Source: Mortierella sp. BCC40632 (taxonomy: Eukaryota > Mortierellomycota > Mortierellomycetes > Mortierellales > Mortierellaceae). From it: 64,000 bases of DNA. Location of the stretch: assembly GCA_011634665.1 (NCBI GenBank), contig WAEK01000010.1, forward strand, positions 1,081,001 to 1,145,000, written 5' to 3'. Shown one piece after another: positions 44,946 through 59,965 of the stretch; the stretch's first letter is position 1; each line of letters begins with the position of its first letter. The notes below the pieces were generated by a model. It saw only the letters and a list, made by a program, of their open reading frames with translations, did not search any database and was not told the origin of the DNA. The translations under genes and the position numbers were made by a program.

Positions 44946-45800
44946 CTCTCATCTCTCGTATACTAATATACCAGTGATTAGACTTCGCCTGCTATCGCAG
45001 GCTCGTCCAATCCCTAGAATATGATGCAGCGGTACGATAAAAAGGTACAAAAGAGGTACATCCAGATATGTATCAAGGGGCGGAATGAAGGGAGGACCTC
45101 AAGGGACAGCATCAATGGGCAGCTTCAAGGGCAAATAGGATACAACTAGTGTAGAATTGGCTTGATGTTCAAAGCGCTGTTATGACTTGATCCTTGGTGT
45201 CAGCTCTCTCTCCCCCTTGCATCGGGCTCGATGGCATGTCTAGATGGATTGTCCTCTTCGCGATGAAGTTCGCACATCGCTCCATACTAAAATGCCCATA
45301 TATGGTGTATCTGACCAATTCGGAGTTCTAAAAGAAGGATGAGGAGCAGAATTTCCGCGAAAAGTCTGCATGACTTCAACAGCAAGATTCCCTCGAAGAT
45401 TGGAATGAATTGAAAGGGAGCAGCGGGAATGCAAGAGAGCGAAGTTCAAGCGACACCGCGATTTAAGGGCACAGCAGACTTACGGCGATCAAGCGTTTTA
45501 GCGATATCGCCTTTGATCCTTCGATATACAAGGCAGGGACAGAGCAAAGGAAAGGAGGAGCCGATTGCAGAAAAACGAAAGGCAGAGAGGAGTGCAGGGA
45601 TGGAGAGAGAGCAGAGGCAGAAAAAAATAGCCTAAGACCAAGAGAAGGCGCGCTTGCTTTATTCTCTACTGCCTATCTCTTACTCACTCCTCATCATTTT
45701 TCACTTATTCTTTTTGACCTCTATCACCTGTCTTCTACTCACCCACTTCGTAATGCACATTATCCCCTTATTATTCAACTACCGGCGCCACCCTCTCTAT

Positions 45801-46236
45801 CGACCTTGGTGGGATTGTATACTAATGCAAACGAAGGTGCGTGACCTTACCGAATGGAGTAGCCGAGTTAAATTGACCAATCTCAAGCCTTTCCGACTCC
45901 TCCCAGGCCCTTTCGCTTTCTTTCTCTCTTAATCCCTGTCAACATTCTAACCCCTGCTGGCCATATTTTCCTACATTTTCTCTTGGTTATTTTGAGAGAT
46001 AGAGAGAAAAGCATGACATATGTATTATCTTCCTATCTCTAAGTTTAACTGTCCTTTGCTTCTTGCTCTATTCTTCGGTCCAGTTTTTTGCTCACTACTC
46101 CTTCCTTTCCACAGCTCTCCTCACACCCCTCGCCTTCCTGTGTCAGGCTATAGAACAACCCTTTTCATCTACTATCCATTGTCGGAGGGACGGTATGGGA
46201 AGCTCCATGCAAGCCTCAAGTTAAACATATGTTGCC

Positions 46237-46267
<31 letters not shown>

Positions 46268-47059
46268 CTAGAGTCTACACCTCTATTACAAGAGAAAGCG
46301 AGGGTAGTTTCAATAATATGTCATCGAGGGCAGGTAGCTCTCTTTGGCGAATATAATAATGATAGTACACAATCGAGAAGTCATCCGTGCCTTCTTAGCA
46401 ATTAAATGAAATCTAGCCACTCCAATAGTAGTAGAGGTGAGAGGCACCCTATAAGCAGATAAACAACAGAGGCAAGACAAAAGGATATCAATTTGTTCCG
46501 CATTCGAAATGAATATCTGCGACAAGATTTAGTATAGTTAAACATACAGCGCTATCCTCTTTACGCAAGAAGGGCCGCGAGATTCTAGCTGTAAAATAAA
46601 ATAAATTGCGTTTCCTCCGCTCTTCTTGGTCGCCTACTTCCTTGCTATGCCTTGTGAATGGGCAGGCGCATCTTTTTTCCTATTCTTCACATATTGAAAA
46701 TACAAGTGAATAGATAAGGAGGAAAAAACTCATGTCCCGCCGGAAGTGCGATCCATAAAACTCGTGATGATATACCACTCAGATGGTGTGTAGAAATTGC
46801 GAATAGCACCGATCACTCTGATTGGCGAGATGAGCCGTGGGAGATGTTGGGAAAGGGGGTTGTTTGCATGGGCAAGGAAAGGAAAAGCGCAGGTGCGGTC
46901 CTAACTATGACTCTACAAAAAACACCTATGAACGAGAGATCCAATCCAAGCAAATGGAATCCAAACAAGTTAGTCTTAAGGTTGGACTATCACTCTAAGG
47001 TAGAATCGAGTGGACCTGCCCCAGAACAAGAACTAGAGTTCGCAGAGTGAATCTTTAAT
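45801..47059. other. Centre of the palindrome, no gene seen
   Basis: Non-repeated core between the arms. A-run of about 30 at 46236-46265. Open frames are short and without family features. Confidence 0.5.
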
Positions 47060-49032
47060 CAGCAATACTTGAGCAACAAGAAGTGGAGAAAGATACAGAG
47101 GCAAAGAAAGTAAGTAATAGAAGTCAAAAAGAGTAGATGCAATGCTGAGAAAAGAAAAAGATAGGTAACAGGGAAGAGAACGGCCGTATGTGGGGGGGTA
47201 AAGAGTAAAAGCAAGCACGCCTTCTCTAGATATCGTGCAATCCCCAAAATTTGATGCGTTTCTACTCCTAGACGGCTTGGGGTACTTTTGGACTGACTTT
47301 TTTCTGCCCCTGCTCTTTCTCTCTCTCAGTCCTTTCCTCTTGGCCCTTCTCTCACTCCTTTGCCCCACTGCTGCCCTTTACTCCAAAGAATAAAATAAAA
47401 AATCACTTGTCTATTGCACTTGGATACCGTAATTCAGCCATCTGACTTTTTTTTTTTTTTTTTTTTTGCGCTCTGGTAAGACCGGGGTCCAAGGACTCTG
47501 TGGCCTTTTTTTCAGGGCTGTGGGGCCAACCCTGAGACGAGAAATCAGGGAGGAAAGCAAAAATAGCGCTGTGTATTCAAACTTTCCTGCCAGCCCCCTT
47601 GAATTCCTGTTGCCCCTTTTTAACTCACACAAACCTGGCACAGACTTTCTTCCAATCGTCAGAAAGGAAATCTGCTATGGAATGCATGCAAACTTTCTAC
47701 CAATCTTTTCGGAAGGAAGCTTTGCCGTTGAAGTCATGCAGACTTTTCGCCCCTCAATCTTCTTTTAGATCTCCGAAATGGTCAGATGCACCATATCGGG
47801 GCATTTTAGTATGGAACCATATGTGAACTTCACCGCGAAGAGGACAATCCGTCCAGACATGCCCTCGAGCCCGATGCAAGGAAGAGAAAGAGCTGCCATC
47901 AAAGATCGAGACATAGTAACACTTGAACATCCAGTAAATGATGCACTAGTGGTGTTTTATTTGCCCTAGATGATATCCTTTGATGCTCTCCCCTCATGCT
48001 GCCCGGAGATGCCATCCCTATATGCTGTCCATTCACGCCTTACCTCTATGCCGTACCTCTATGCAGTACCTCTACGCCGTACCTTGGTGTTGTGCCTTGA
48101 TCCGAGCTTTGACGCCAATACTTGAATTATCTGTTGTCTCCACACCCTGATCAATGGTCCCCAATTCCCTCCTCAGTTAAGTATGGGCCCACTAATCAGG
48201 ATAATGAGACAACAGACAACTTTCGTATAAAAAGGCATATCCAATCTTGTAGTTTCTCAAATTCAAACACATCGGCTACACTTTCTTCAAGAAGCACAAT
48301 CATCCAAAGAGTTCTCAAGAGCGCCACAAATACTCGCTAAAAAAGCCCTCACAAGAACGACTGCAGACTTTCACAAACTCTGCTCACATCACCTTGACTA
48401 AACTCACGGTATGGCTATTCGATTGGACAGTCCTGCTGCGCTTAACTGCCAATGCGCACTGTTTAAACGGACGCGACCATCCGTCTCGCAATGACAACAA
48501 GAGAGGTACCTTCACTAACCCTTTTCTCATCTTTTTGTCCATCATACCGCGATATCAGAAACTCAAGACACCGATCCAGGAACTCCCAAATGATTTTCTT
48601 CCACTTCATCGTTTTTTCTCTCTTCTTTGCCCTACTCTGCTGAGGCCCTTTTGGTGCACATGCATCACCAACCCTGGCGATCCATTCAATGATGTTGATC
48701 AGACCTACTCGGTTTGTAAGGACACTCCAGGGGCATATTATAAGAAGAGCACCTTCCTTAGGGGAGCGAAGTGCGATGTTGGGTCAAATTCAGGAGCATT
48801 TATTAGCAAATGCAAAACCTATGGTTCAAGCACCGTTCCCAAGTGTTCTTAGGAGACCTTGCCTTCCACTAGCACCCTTCCCTCCACCACCCTTTCCTCT
48901 CTCTCTCACCCTCTCCCCACACTCTGTTAAATTAGAGTCGACTCCACAACCAGAACCCTCTCTCTCTCTTTATTGATCATCAATAAACTGTGATAACTTG
49001 GTGGTAGTATTCCTCGCCTCCCATGACGGTGG
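47060..49032. repeat. Right arm of the giant imperfect palindrome
   Basis: Inverted copy of the left arm. Contains a T-run at about 47449-47467, 14-bp-like repeats TACCTCTA(T/C)GC(C/A)G at about 48039-48082, and the frameshifted secreted-protein copy. Confidence 0.85.
48590..48852 (+). pseudogene. Small cysteine-rich secreted protein 3, frameshifted mirror copy
   Basis: Mirror of 40641-40901. Two single-base gains, an extra C in TTTGCCCTACTC (about 48630) and an extra T in CCCTTTTGG (about 48650), put the signal-peptide start out of frame, so ATG 48590 reaches TGA after 18 codons. The mature region is unchanged and stays open in a frame that extends back to 48394, which lacks a signal peptide. 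Confidence 0.75.
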
Positions 49033-50081
49033 CCTGCCCTCAAGTAACCTTGACCCCTCTCCTCTTTCCACTGTCTCCACCAGCACTACTGCCACTTTGA
49101 GTGACCTCTCTTGAGGAAGAGAGAAAGAGTCGACCTTGAGCACCTTGCTTTGAAGCGCTTTGACTCTAATAGCTAGATACTTGTTGTGTCTCTGTTATAC
49201 CTCTTTGTTGCTGTGAAGTCGTTTAAGGCTAAGGTAGTGTATTGGGGCAAGTGTAGTATGAGAAGGGAGGTGAAAGGGAGGAAGGGAAAAGTTAGGCATG
49301 TTCAGAAGAGGTAAGTAAAGAAGAGGGAAATGGGAGGGAGTAGAAAGGTAGGGGTCTGGTGGGTAGCGAGGCATGATGCTACTGCGAAGCAGCTGGGTTG
49401 GCTAAGCAAGGGTTGGGAGGAGGAATGGGTGGCGGTATTGATAATGGAAGTGGCGGGAGGTGAGAGGAGGAAAAGGCTCCAAGTAGCTACATGCAGATAG
49501 GATGTCCAAGAAATGTGAATGCGGCTAAGAAATGCAAGAGTCGATCTGTACTTGAGTCATTAGAGCGAAGGGAGCACAGGAGAGGGTAGGAGGGTGATGA
49601 TATTCATTCAACAGGTTGAAGAAATATGTGTTTTTTGTCGAATCTAATTAGCTGTGAATTCGATTCGCAAAGTCGTACTTAGTGCTTAAAGCGGTTTTAT
49701 CGAAGCGAGCTATCCAACCGAAAGTTGATATGAAACACTGCAGTCTACTTCGTACAGTGTAGCGATTGGAGCAGGCGATGTGGAGAGGAGCCAGTTGGCC
49801 ACTGCTTCCTTAGTTTTGGAGGTTAAAAGCCATTTGGTTTAACAGCAGTGAGCCGCTCTTCGGTTCAAATCATTAGTATGCTCTTCTTCAGAGTTAGCTT
49901 GCTAATGGTGGCTGTCTGCCCCTTTCTCAGCGGAATATCTCCAGAGCTTCATTCGATCTTGAGGCTAAATTTTGTGAGCACTCTCTCGCTCACAGCAATA
50001 TTCAACAGAGCGGGTCCATCTCTCATCTCGATCCTCATTTCCTATTCTCCATTTCAACAATTCCATTCTAAAACATAGACG
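49033..50081. other. Intergenic; promoter and leader of channel B
   Basis: No gene recognised. Purine-rich stretch 49257-49480. The last 200 bp are probably the 5' UTR of channel B. Confidence 0.5.
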
Positions 50082-50956
50082 ATGTCATTCGACATAGACA
50101 GCATGGCGGCCAATCCGACTCCTGGACTTGCCGCCTGTTCCTCCCCCTCCTCTTCCCCCTCCAAGGCCGAGGCCACGGTTGTCACGATGGAGTCAAAGCC
50201 AGGCTCGACTACGAAACTCTACAACTCGTCTAGTCGTAAGCACCCGGAAAAACAACCCCGTCGAGAAGACAGTCTAGGGAGCGACACTAGTCAGGCGCCG
50301 CCGGACACCTGGGAGCCACTGGTAGAAGACTCATGGATTCCAGACTATCGACCACAGTCTCTTCCGTCAAGTCCGCCACTTTTTCCAAGGACCACTCCTA
50401 TGGTTGCATGGGATGCTCGAGAAATGAAGAGTCCGGCAAGTCAACCACTAGCTAACCGGCACCACGGTGACCCTACAGGACAAAACCTCAATCCAGAGAT
50501 GTCGGCGTACCAATCGATAGAGGACTATGAGTTCAAAATGAAGGCAGAACTCGAACACAACGGTTGTGGTAGGCGTTGAACACGTGACACAATTTGGCCA
50601 AGAAGGGGAAGCGCCTCTCCACATCAACAGCTGTTCTCACTGAGAGGCTTTTTTTTTTTTTTTTTTTTTTATAGTGCCAAGATTCTTCTTTGAGGAGAAC
50701 CTAGATGAGCGGGGAGCCACGGCTTTTCACGGGTCTTATCAGTACGTCGATTCAATACAGACCCATACAAAATCCAACGGCACTTCCTCAAAGCATCTTC
50801 TTACTCATATGACATGTTAATTTTTAGGCGGTACTCTAGACCAGTGCAGCTCGAGAGTGAAAGCTCAGCAATGGTAGGGCAGATCTCTTACCCAATTCCA
50901 AAAGCACAAGAGCTGGGCCTGGCAAGGCAGGGAACGAACTAGCTGCTGATATAAGA

Positions 50957-50994
<38 letters not shown>

Positions 50995-53900
50995 AGTTTT
51001 CCCTCGGCAGTTCTGTTATGCAAGGCCAGCTATGCTTTGTAGTAGTCTGTTTCCATCTCGCCAAGGCTACAAGTGGTCCGCAGTACATTCGAGTCTTCAA
51101 TCAGGTAACCTCATGTGTCTGATAGACTGTCTCGGGTCCCTCACTGACAGCAGACTGACGGCTGGGTATTTTATTTGAATAGGAATTGGTGCTCGAAGCC
51201 ATGACTGTCGATGGTAGGATACGCTTTTGCCGAGGACAGTGAAGGAAAAAGTATGTTGGTAGTTGTGGTATAGAGATGACTTACTAGAACCTTGCTTTTG
51301 GGCTCATATTTCTATAGAGGTCTCGTTTGTCCGTGTGCTATTACGACTCCAGGTAGAGGTCCAGTCGTTCGAGATCTATCTGGGTCCCCAGGGAGATACG
51401 CGCTCTGAATCTCCAAAACTTTGTTATGTAGAACTGAGCGATAATCCACCAACGAGTGGATGCTATGGTAATGCACTCATCCCAATTCAGGAAAGGTCCT
51501 ACATATCAGACTTACAACCAACTGAATCAAGCTGTTGAAAACCAACTCTCAAATATTCAATCCGTTACGCATAGATTGCATCCTGCCATCATTGCCACCT
51601 CTAAGAATATCTATAAGTGTATGGCAGAAGGGCGGAAGCTACAATAATGGTCAACATGTTCCAGTGAAGATTCAACGCTATGCAGTATCGGCGTCGGGGT
51701 CTCATGCAGCAACGCTTTCATCCATCGGGGAGATATTTTATTTGGATCTGTGGACATTAGGTTTGTTAGATCCTGTTCAGCCAATATCCTACCCATCCTC
51801 ATCAACAACTCCGACAGCCTCTACGACCGTCCAATATCATGGCCATGACTCTCAAGACTTTCAGCTATCGCTTTCGTGGGATGGTACCCAAATCGCCGTC
51901 TACACCAATGAACACAGCATAGACCTGCCTATACAGCTCTTTTCGAAGGAGCAGTCTAGAAAATCAACCGAGTACCTGACTTCCAGTGCACTCAATTCTT
52001 CTCAACGCCATGGTCAATGCACCGTGCTTCAGTCGTTCAAAGGAACAGCCAAGTTCACTCATGTTGCTACAACCCACTGGTCTGACATCTCGGAGCGATT
52101 TGTTGCTTGCAATGGAGAGAATCTTTATGTGTTCAGCACAACTGAGCAATGGGTGTTGCTTCACACCATTCCGCTTTTCGTGGGTTCAGATTGGGGAGAG
52201 TCGTACCGCACCATCTCGACCATTGCACAGGGTGTCCTAGTAGCAAAACAATCGCCCTATCGGTTCGCTCTCTGGAGTTTTGAGTCAGGAAGGCGACTCC
52301 ATCTCATCGAAACCACTCACGAGACTCGAGATTGCTTTGTCTCCTCAAATGGAGAAACGGTTGCAGCAGCAGGCCGGGATCAGCTGTCTTTTTACTCGGT
52401 CGCATCTGGAGAACTTGTCCAGCGTTCAAATATTGTCCACAGTGGTTATTTTCGGTTTATCGAAGGAGACACTCATATTGTCGATCTGGGTCTCCGGGTG
52501 CCTTGGGCACCAGTCTCAATCTTGGGTGCAAGTACGCTTTCTAGTCAGCAAAGACTTTTGCTGCCATCCAAGGATGGACTGCAATTACATGACATCAGTC
52601 CAAGAAGGGATTGGCTCTCTGGCAGTGCAGAATCGACCCTCGTCGCTTGCACTCATGGGTCAATTCTTGAAGTGTCTTTCCTTGAGGATGTTGCTCAGAG
52701 CACCGATATCACTGGTGAACCCCAATGCAGTCCCAAGTGCTCAGTGGACATTTTTCAGCTACCACAGATCCTTGGAAAGACAACAGTGAATTTTCCTGGA
52801 GGGACATATAAGATGATAAAAGGAGGAGAGAGTTCTGAGAAGCTGACGATCGATGTGGAGTTTGACAACGGCAAATCAGATCATTTCTGGATCGAAGCGG
52901 ACAAATTCTACATTCTCGAGAAGCACTGTCAGATTGTGGCTCTAAGACTTGGCTCGACGAATTTTTGTTCAATCTGGAAGCTTCCCCAATGGTCCGACGA
53001 ACAGTGTGAACTTGCCTTGCATTGGCATGTGGGCGCAGGAAAGGAGCCAGCATTGATATATGCGTGTCGTCACGAAAGAGCTTTGACATTCATCCAAGAT
53101 AAGACCAAAGTGTGTCTCGACCTCGAAAGAGTCTTTGCCCCTGAGAATGTTATGTACTTTTTAGGATCCAAACGCAACGAGTTTCTTGCCTTCGAGGGCC
53201 ATTCTCCGGAAGCTCAGAGCGGGTTCCTTAGGTACCTTACTGCGCATGTCAACAAATACCCCTGTCCAGAAGATCACCGCAAGTCGATTATGTCAGCCAT
53301 CTGTGTGAGTTGGCGTCCATGGAATCACAGTAAAATCGAATTTATCGTTCGCAGTTTAATTCAGCCTCGGCTCGAGAACAATTGGGCCCCTCTTACAAGT
53401 TACTCCAAGGGCGCCAATCCGGTCGCAATCATGCTTGAGAGAGCCAAAAAGATCCCGAAGGCACTCGAGATAGCCGTCATCCTTATTGATTACTGTATTG
53501 AAAAGGCTAGGAATGAGAAGGATATGACATTTGTCTTGTTTCTCCTCGAGTGCATGGATGATCTCATGGCACGATACCCAGACATCGCCCTTCAAACGAC
53601 AAGGACCTTTGCATACATCCACAGCCGTGACCGACAGTACATTATCCACAACCACAAGATAGCGTACCCACCAGCATCCTACCGACTGTGGTTCGTGGAC
53701 CCTCGCAAGATCTATCACTCTAAGAACCCAATCCTCCAATTGGATGCTTCTGGACAGAGCAAAGACCCACTCAACGACAATTTTACAGAAGATGTCTTCA
53801 TGGCCCCTTTCAGTCTTCTGTGGACTTTTGTGCCCAGTGTCCGGACGCCGCGTGCCGAGTTTTCGATGGCCGATTGGAAGCAGGCGGTGACATGGCCACA

Positions 53901-56187
53901 TGTCCTTTTTCGCCTAGTGATCATGTCCATGAACCCAACTAGTCATGTTTATATTCGACCACGATGCTATAGCTTGGACATTCTCGACAATGCTGCCATC
54001 GAAGCCTTGGTCCAATTCAAATGGTGGGTTTATTTTATTTTATTTTTTTTTGTGCAATAGATAGCGCCAAATCAACAAACTAACGCTTTGTTGACGATCT
54101 TACAATCGCACTCTTATCGGAAAATGCGTTTTCTCTTACAGGAGTACATTTGTTTTTTGGTTCTGGCTAGCTCGGTTCACAATGCAATGTGTCTACTATC
54201 TCTTGATCCTGATTGCTGCACTCTTGCAGATCTATTATGAAAAAAAAGACTCATTGCTCGGTGTGTTTGCAGCGATCGCTACCCTGGCCTGTCTGTTTCT
54301 TTGGCAAGAGTACCTACAATGGAGAGAAACTCGATACCATATGCGATCAGAGAGAAGAGGTTCAGGATCTAGAGGTCACTTCCAACGACTTTCCCGAGGA
54401 GTCTCTTCTGTGCTCTTATCCATATTTGGAGTAGGACAGAGAGACATTTCCCAAGATTCTTTAGACAGGGGGAGGGAGGGATCGCTTTACTTTAGGTAAG
54501 AGTGGGGAGAAATCAGTGACGATTTACCTTTACGCACATATTGAGTATGTGTGTCTAACGATGTACACGTATTTGGATCCTTCACTAGATCACCATTTAA
54601 TCTGCTTGACCTGGTCATGTATATCTACCCCCTTGGGTCCAGTATTCACCAAATTACCAATATTGTCTTTGCGGACAAAAATGCTGTGACCGCAGACTTT
54701 AGCTTTTGTATAGTGCTTGTATTCTTACATCTGGTAAGAGTCCTTCATTCATCAATGTAATGGATCTAATAGAGCCATTCTGCTAGAAAGACTCATTCTA
54801 AGTTTTCTCCTTTCTTTTCTCTTGGAATGGTTTCTAGCTTGCCGAACTCCGAGTCAGCGAGGTGGTATGCAAATATATCACCATTGTTTTTCGGATCTTG
54901 AGTGAGATCCGTGTCTTTTTTATGGTCTTTGCCGCAAGTGTCTTGTTTTTCTCGATTGCCATCCTACATGTTCTCTATGGTATGAGCAATGATCAGGAAG
55001 CGCCACCGAATGCCAGTCTTCCTAATAATTTCTTCGGAGCAATCTCAACTGTGTATTTGATGTTGGTAAGTTTTTTTTTTTTTTTTAGTCTGTCGTCACA
55101 GAGGGTTACCTCGAAGAGTCTCATTTGCTTGAGTGGGGGCAAGGCCACCTTGTCCCAGGCTTCTAACAGATATCCACCGAACCGATAATTTCTTCCAATT
55201 TTAGGGTGGGCGATATGATCCATTGGAAAGCGATCTTTACGCAGAGGGCAATGGAGACGACACATCGTCGTACAAGAATTGGCCACTCCAGGTCATGGTG
55301 ATGACCTATTTTACATTCTCGTCTATTCTAATGCTCAATGTACTCATTGGTATGAATATGAGCGACCGTGTTTAGAGCTTTTTTTTTTTTTTTTTTTTTT
55401 ATTTCAAATGGAAAAATGTAAGACGTTCAAGAGAGGTCGCTGGTTTGCTCACTCCTTCCTCATTTTTGATAGCATTGATTAATGTTGCCTTTGTCAAGGC
55501 GGACGACTCTTGGCGCCAAGTTTGGCTCGAGAACCGACTCCGATATGTCGAGAGTGCTGAAAACATGTCATACCATATTCCAGTAAAAAAAAAAAAAAAG
55601 TCGAGTTGCTCATACACTTGTTAGTACCTCATCTCTTGTGGACCGGTTATGAGTACCATGAAAAGTGTGACTTGGGGGAGTTCTGACCACTCGGATTTTT
55701 CGTGATGAAAACCAAATACTTTCGGATAGGTCTTCGAGAGACATTCGACTGGTTTCCAAAAGAGATCTATTATACAGCTACGCCATACCAAGTGAAGCAG
55801 TACTGGCGACGGATCAAGAAAAAAGACGAGGACTTAATCCTACAAGATAACGAACCACGAATGACGAGCAAGGAGGAGCAAGGGACTTTTTCAGAGACAC
55901 CACTTTTGCTCTCCAAAATGAATGGACTCGAGGAACAAATGTCTCAACAAACGGAATCCCAGCATAAAGACCTGCTGTCTATCAAGAAGAAACTTGAACA
56001 CCAAAGTACAACTCACAAGAAGGACCTCTCAGAGCAACAGATCCATTTATCTAATCTTCAAAAGACGGTCAGCCAATCACAGGAAGATCTTGTAGAGTTG
56101 AAGAAAGAATTGTCGGAAATGAAACAGGACATTCGAGCCATCCTAACAGCTTTAAGACCATCGTCAATGCGACACGATCGTGAATAG
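50082..56187 (+). CDS. Channel paralogue B: beta-propeller plus six-segment TRP-like cation channel plus coiled coil
   Basis: Exons: 50082..50568, 50675..50741, 50828..50873, 50997..51104, 51183..51213, 51318..51467, 51575..54023, 54142..54495, 54589..54733, 54838..55065, 55205..55349, 55473..55582 and 55730..56187. Lengths and phases match channel A from 51183 on (31, 150, 2449, then 145, 228 and 145 nt; the exon at 54142 is 33 nt shorter). WD-like blades (LSWDGTQIAVYTNE, YRFALWSFESGRRL) precede a helical linker, six membrane segments, filter-like STVYLMLGGRYDPL, the TRP-box-like DDSWRQVWLENRLRYVESAEN and a coiled coil. One anomaly: the donor after the TRP-box exon reads CCAGTAAAA instead of CCTGGTAAGT, one G short, so canonical splicing shifts the frame of the last exon. 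Up to 55582 the gene looks functional. Gate and ion are unknown. Confidence 0.78.
50961..50990. repeat. Poly-T run before an acceptor in channel B
   Basis: 30 T directly before AAACAG at the 3' splice site. Similar run at 50649-50670 before ATAG. Confidence 0.9.
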
Positions 56188-56845
56188 AGTATCATTATCA
56201 AAGAGGGGCAGCCAAAAAAAAAAAAAAAAAAAAAAAAAAAATAGAAACGACGACGACGACGATTACCGAGTTTCCAAAGCGATACCCCTTCCCCCTCCTT
56301 TCTCAATTACCTTACACTTCCTAATGACGATCCAATAATCACTTCTATCCAATTCTGGTCCTGTTGCCGAGCATTTTATTCACAAGAGATAGAGGAAAGA
56401 GGTAAAAGAAAGGAAAAAAGAAAAGAAAAAAAAAGTGGACGAGTGTCCCCCTAAGTTACATGACCTGATCCTTCTGTCCGATTTTTGTCTGTCTGGACGC
56501 TAATCTTCACATGGTCCTGAAGAGAAGAGGGTAGAAAGAAAGAAAGAAAAAAACGCAGCAAAAGAGAGATAGAGAGGGGGTGGGGGTGCTGAAAAGAAAA
56601 GAAAAACTGGCTATTGTTGGTCGCTCGCTACCCATTGATTGCTGCTTCTGTCACCCGTCGTATCTTTTTTTGGTATTAATGGTATTTAGTGTACTGAACA
56701 AGTGGCCCATGGTAACATGGTTGAAGTTTATACGGTGACGCGTCTCTGAAAAAATCGATCGACTTTGTAATAGTTACTGTTTGCTTGTTTTTTTTTTTTG
56801 TTTTCGTTCGTTTTTTTTTTGTTTTTTTGGGGAGGTGGATGCACA
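56188..56845. other. Intergenic between convergent genes
   Basis: A-run at about 56214-56240, GAC/ACG triplets at 56248-56262 and T-runs at 56788-56827. 3' regions of channel B and of beta-tubulin. Confidence 0.6.

Positions 56846-59965
<3,120 letters not shown>

Larger units (their letters stand above)
41441..44980 (+). mobile_element. DIRS-type element 2, relic, inserted in the left palindrome arm
   Basis: Inverted terminal repeats at 41454..41599 and 44819..44945 share GATACGGCCGTTGTTTATTG and the following T/A runs. Gag and the first part of RT are on the plus strand. RT stops abruptly at 43028, where an LTR begins. RNase H, methyltransferase-like region and recombinase are missing. A 45-bp inverted match between about 44733-44777 and 44938-44979 corresponds to half of an internal complementary region. 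Confidence 0.75.
40462..45800. repeat. Left arm of the giant imperfect palindrome, interrupted by DIRS element 2
   Basis: 40462-41440 and, after the DIRS insertion, about 44985-45800 align in inverted order with 47060-49032. The outer roughly 800 bp are highly similar and the inner part is more diverged. Examples: CTTGGTGGTAGTATTCCTCG at the outer end, and GGATTGTCCTCTTCGCG (45247 region) against its reverse complement near 47840. Confidence 0.85.

Noticed and set aside
47411..47768. Short frames on both strands in the right palindrome arm
   Set aside because: Not conserved in the left arm and without family features.
49855..49880. B-box-like GGTTCAAATC suggesting a tRNA
   Set aside because: No A-box and no cloverleaf arms around it.
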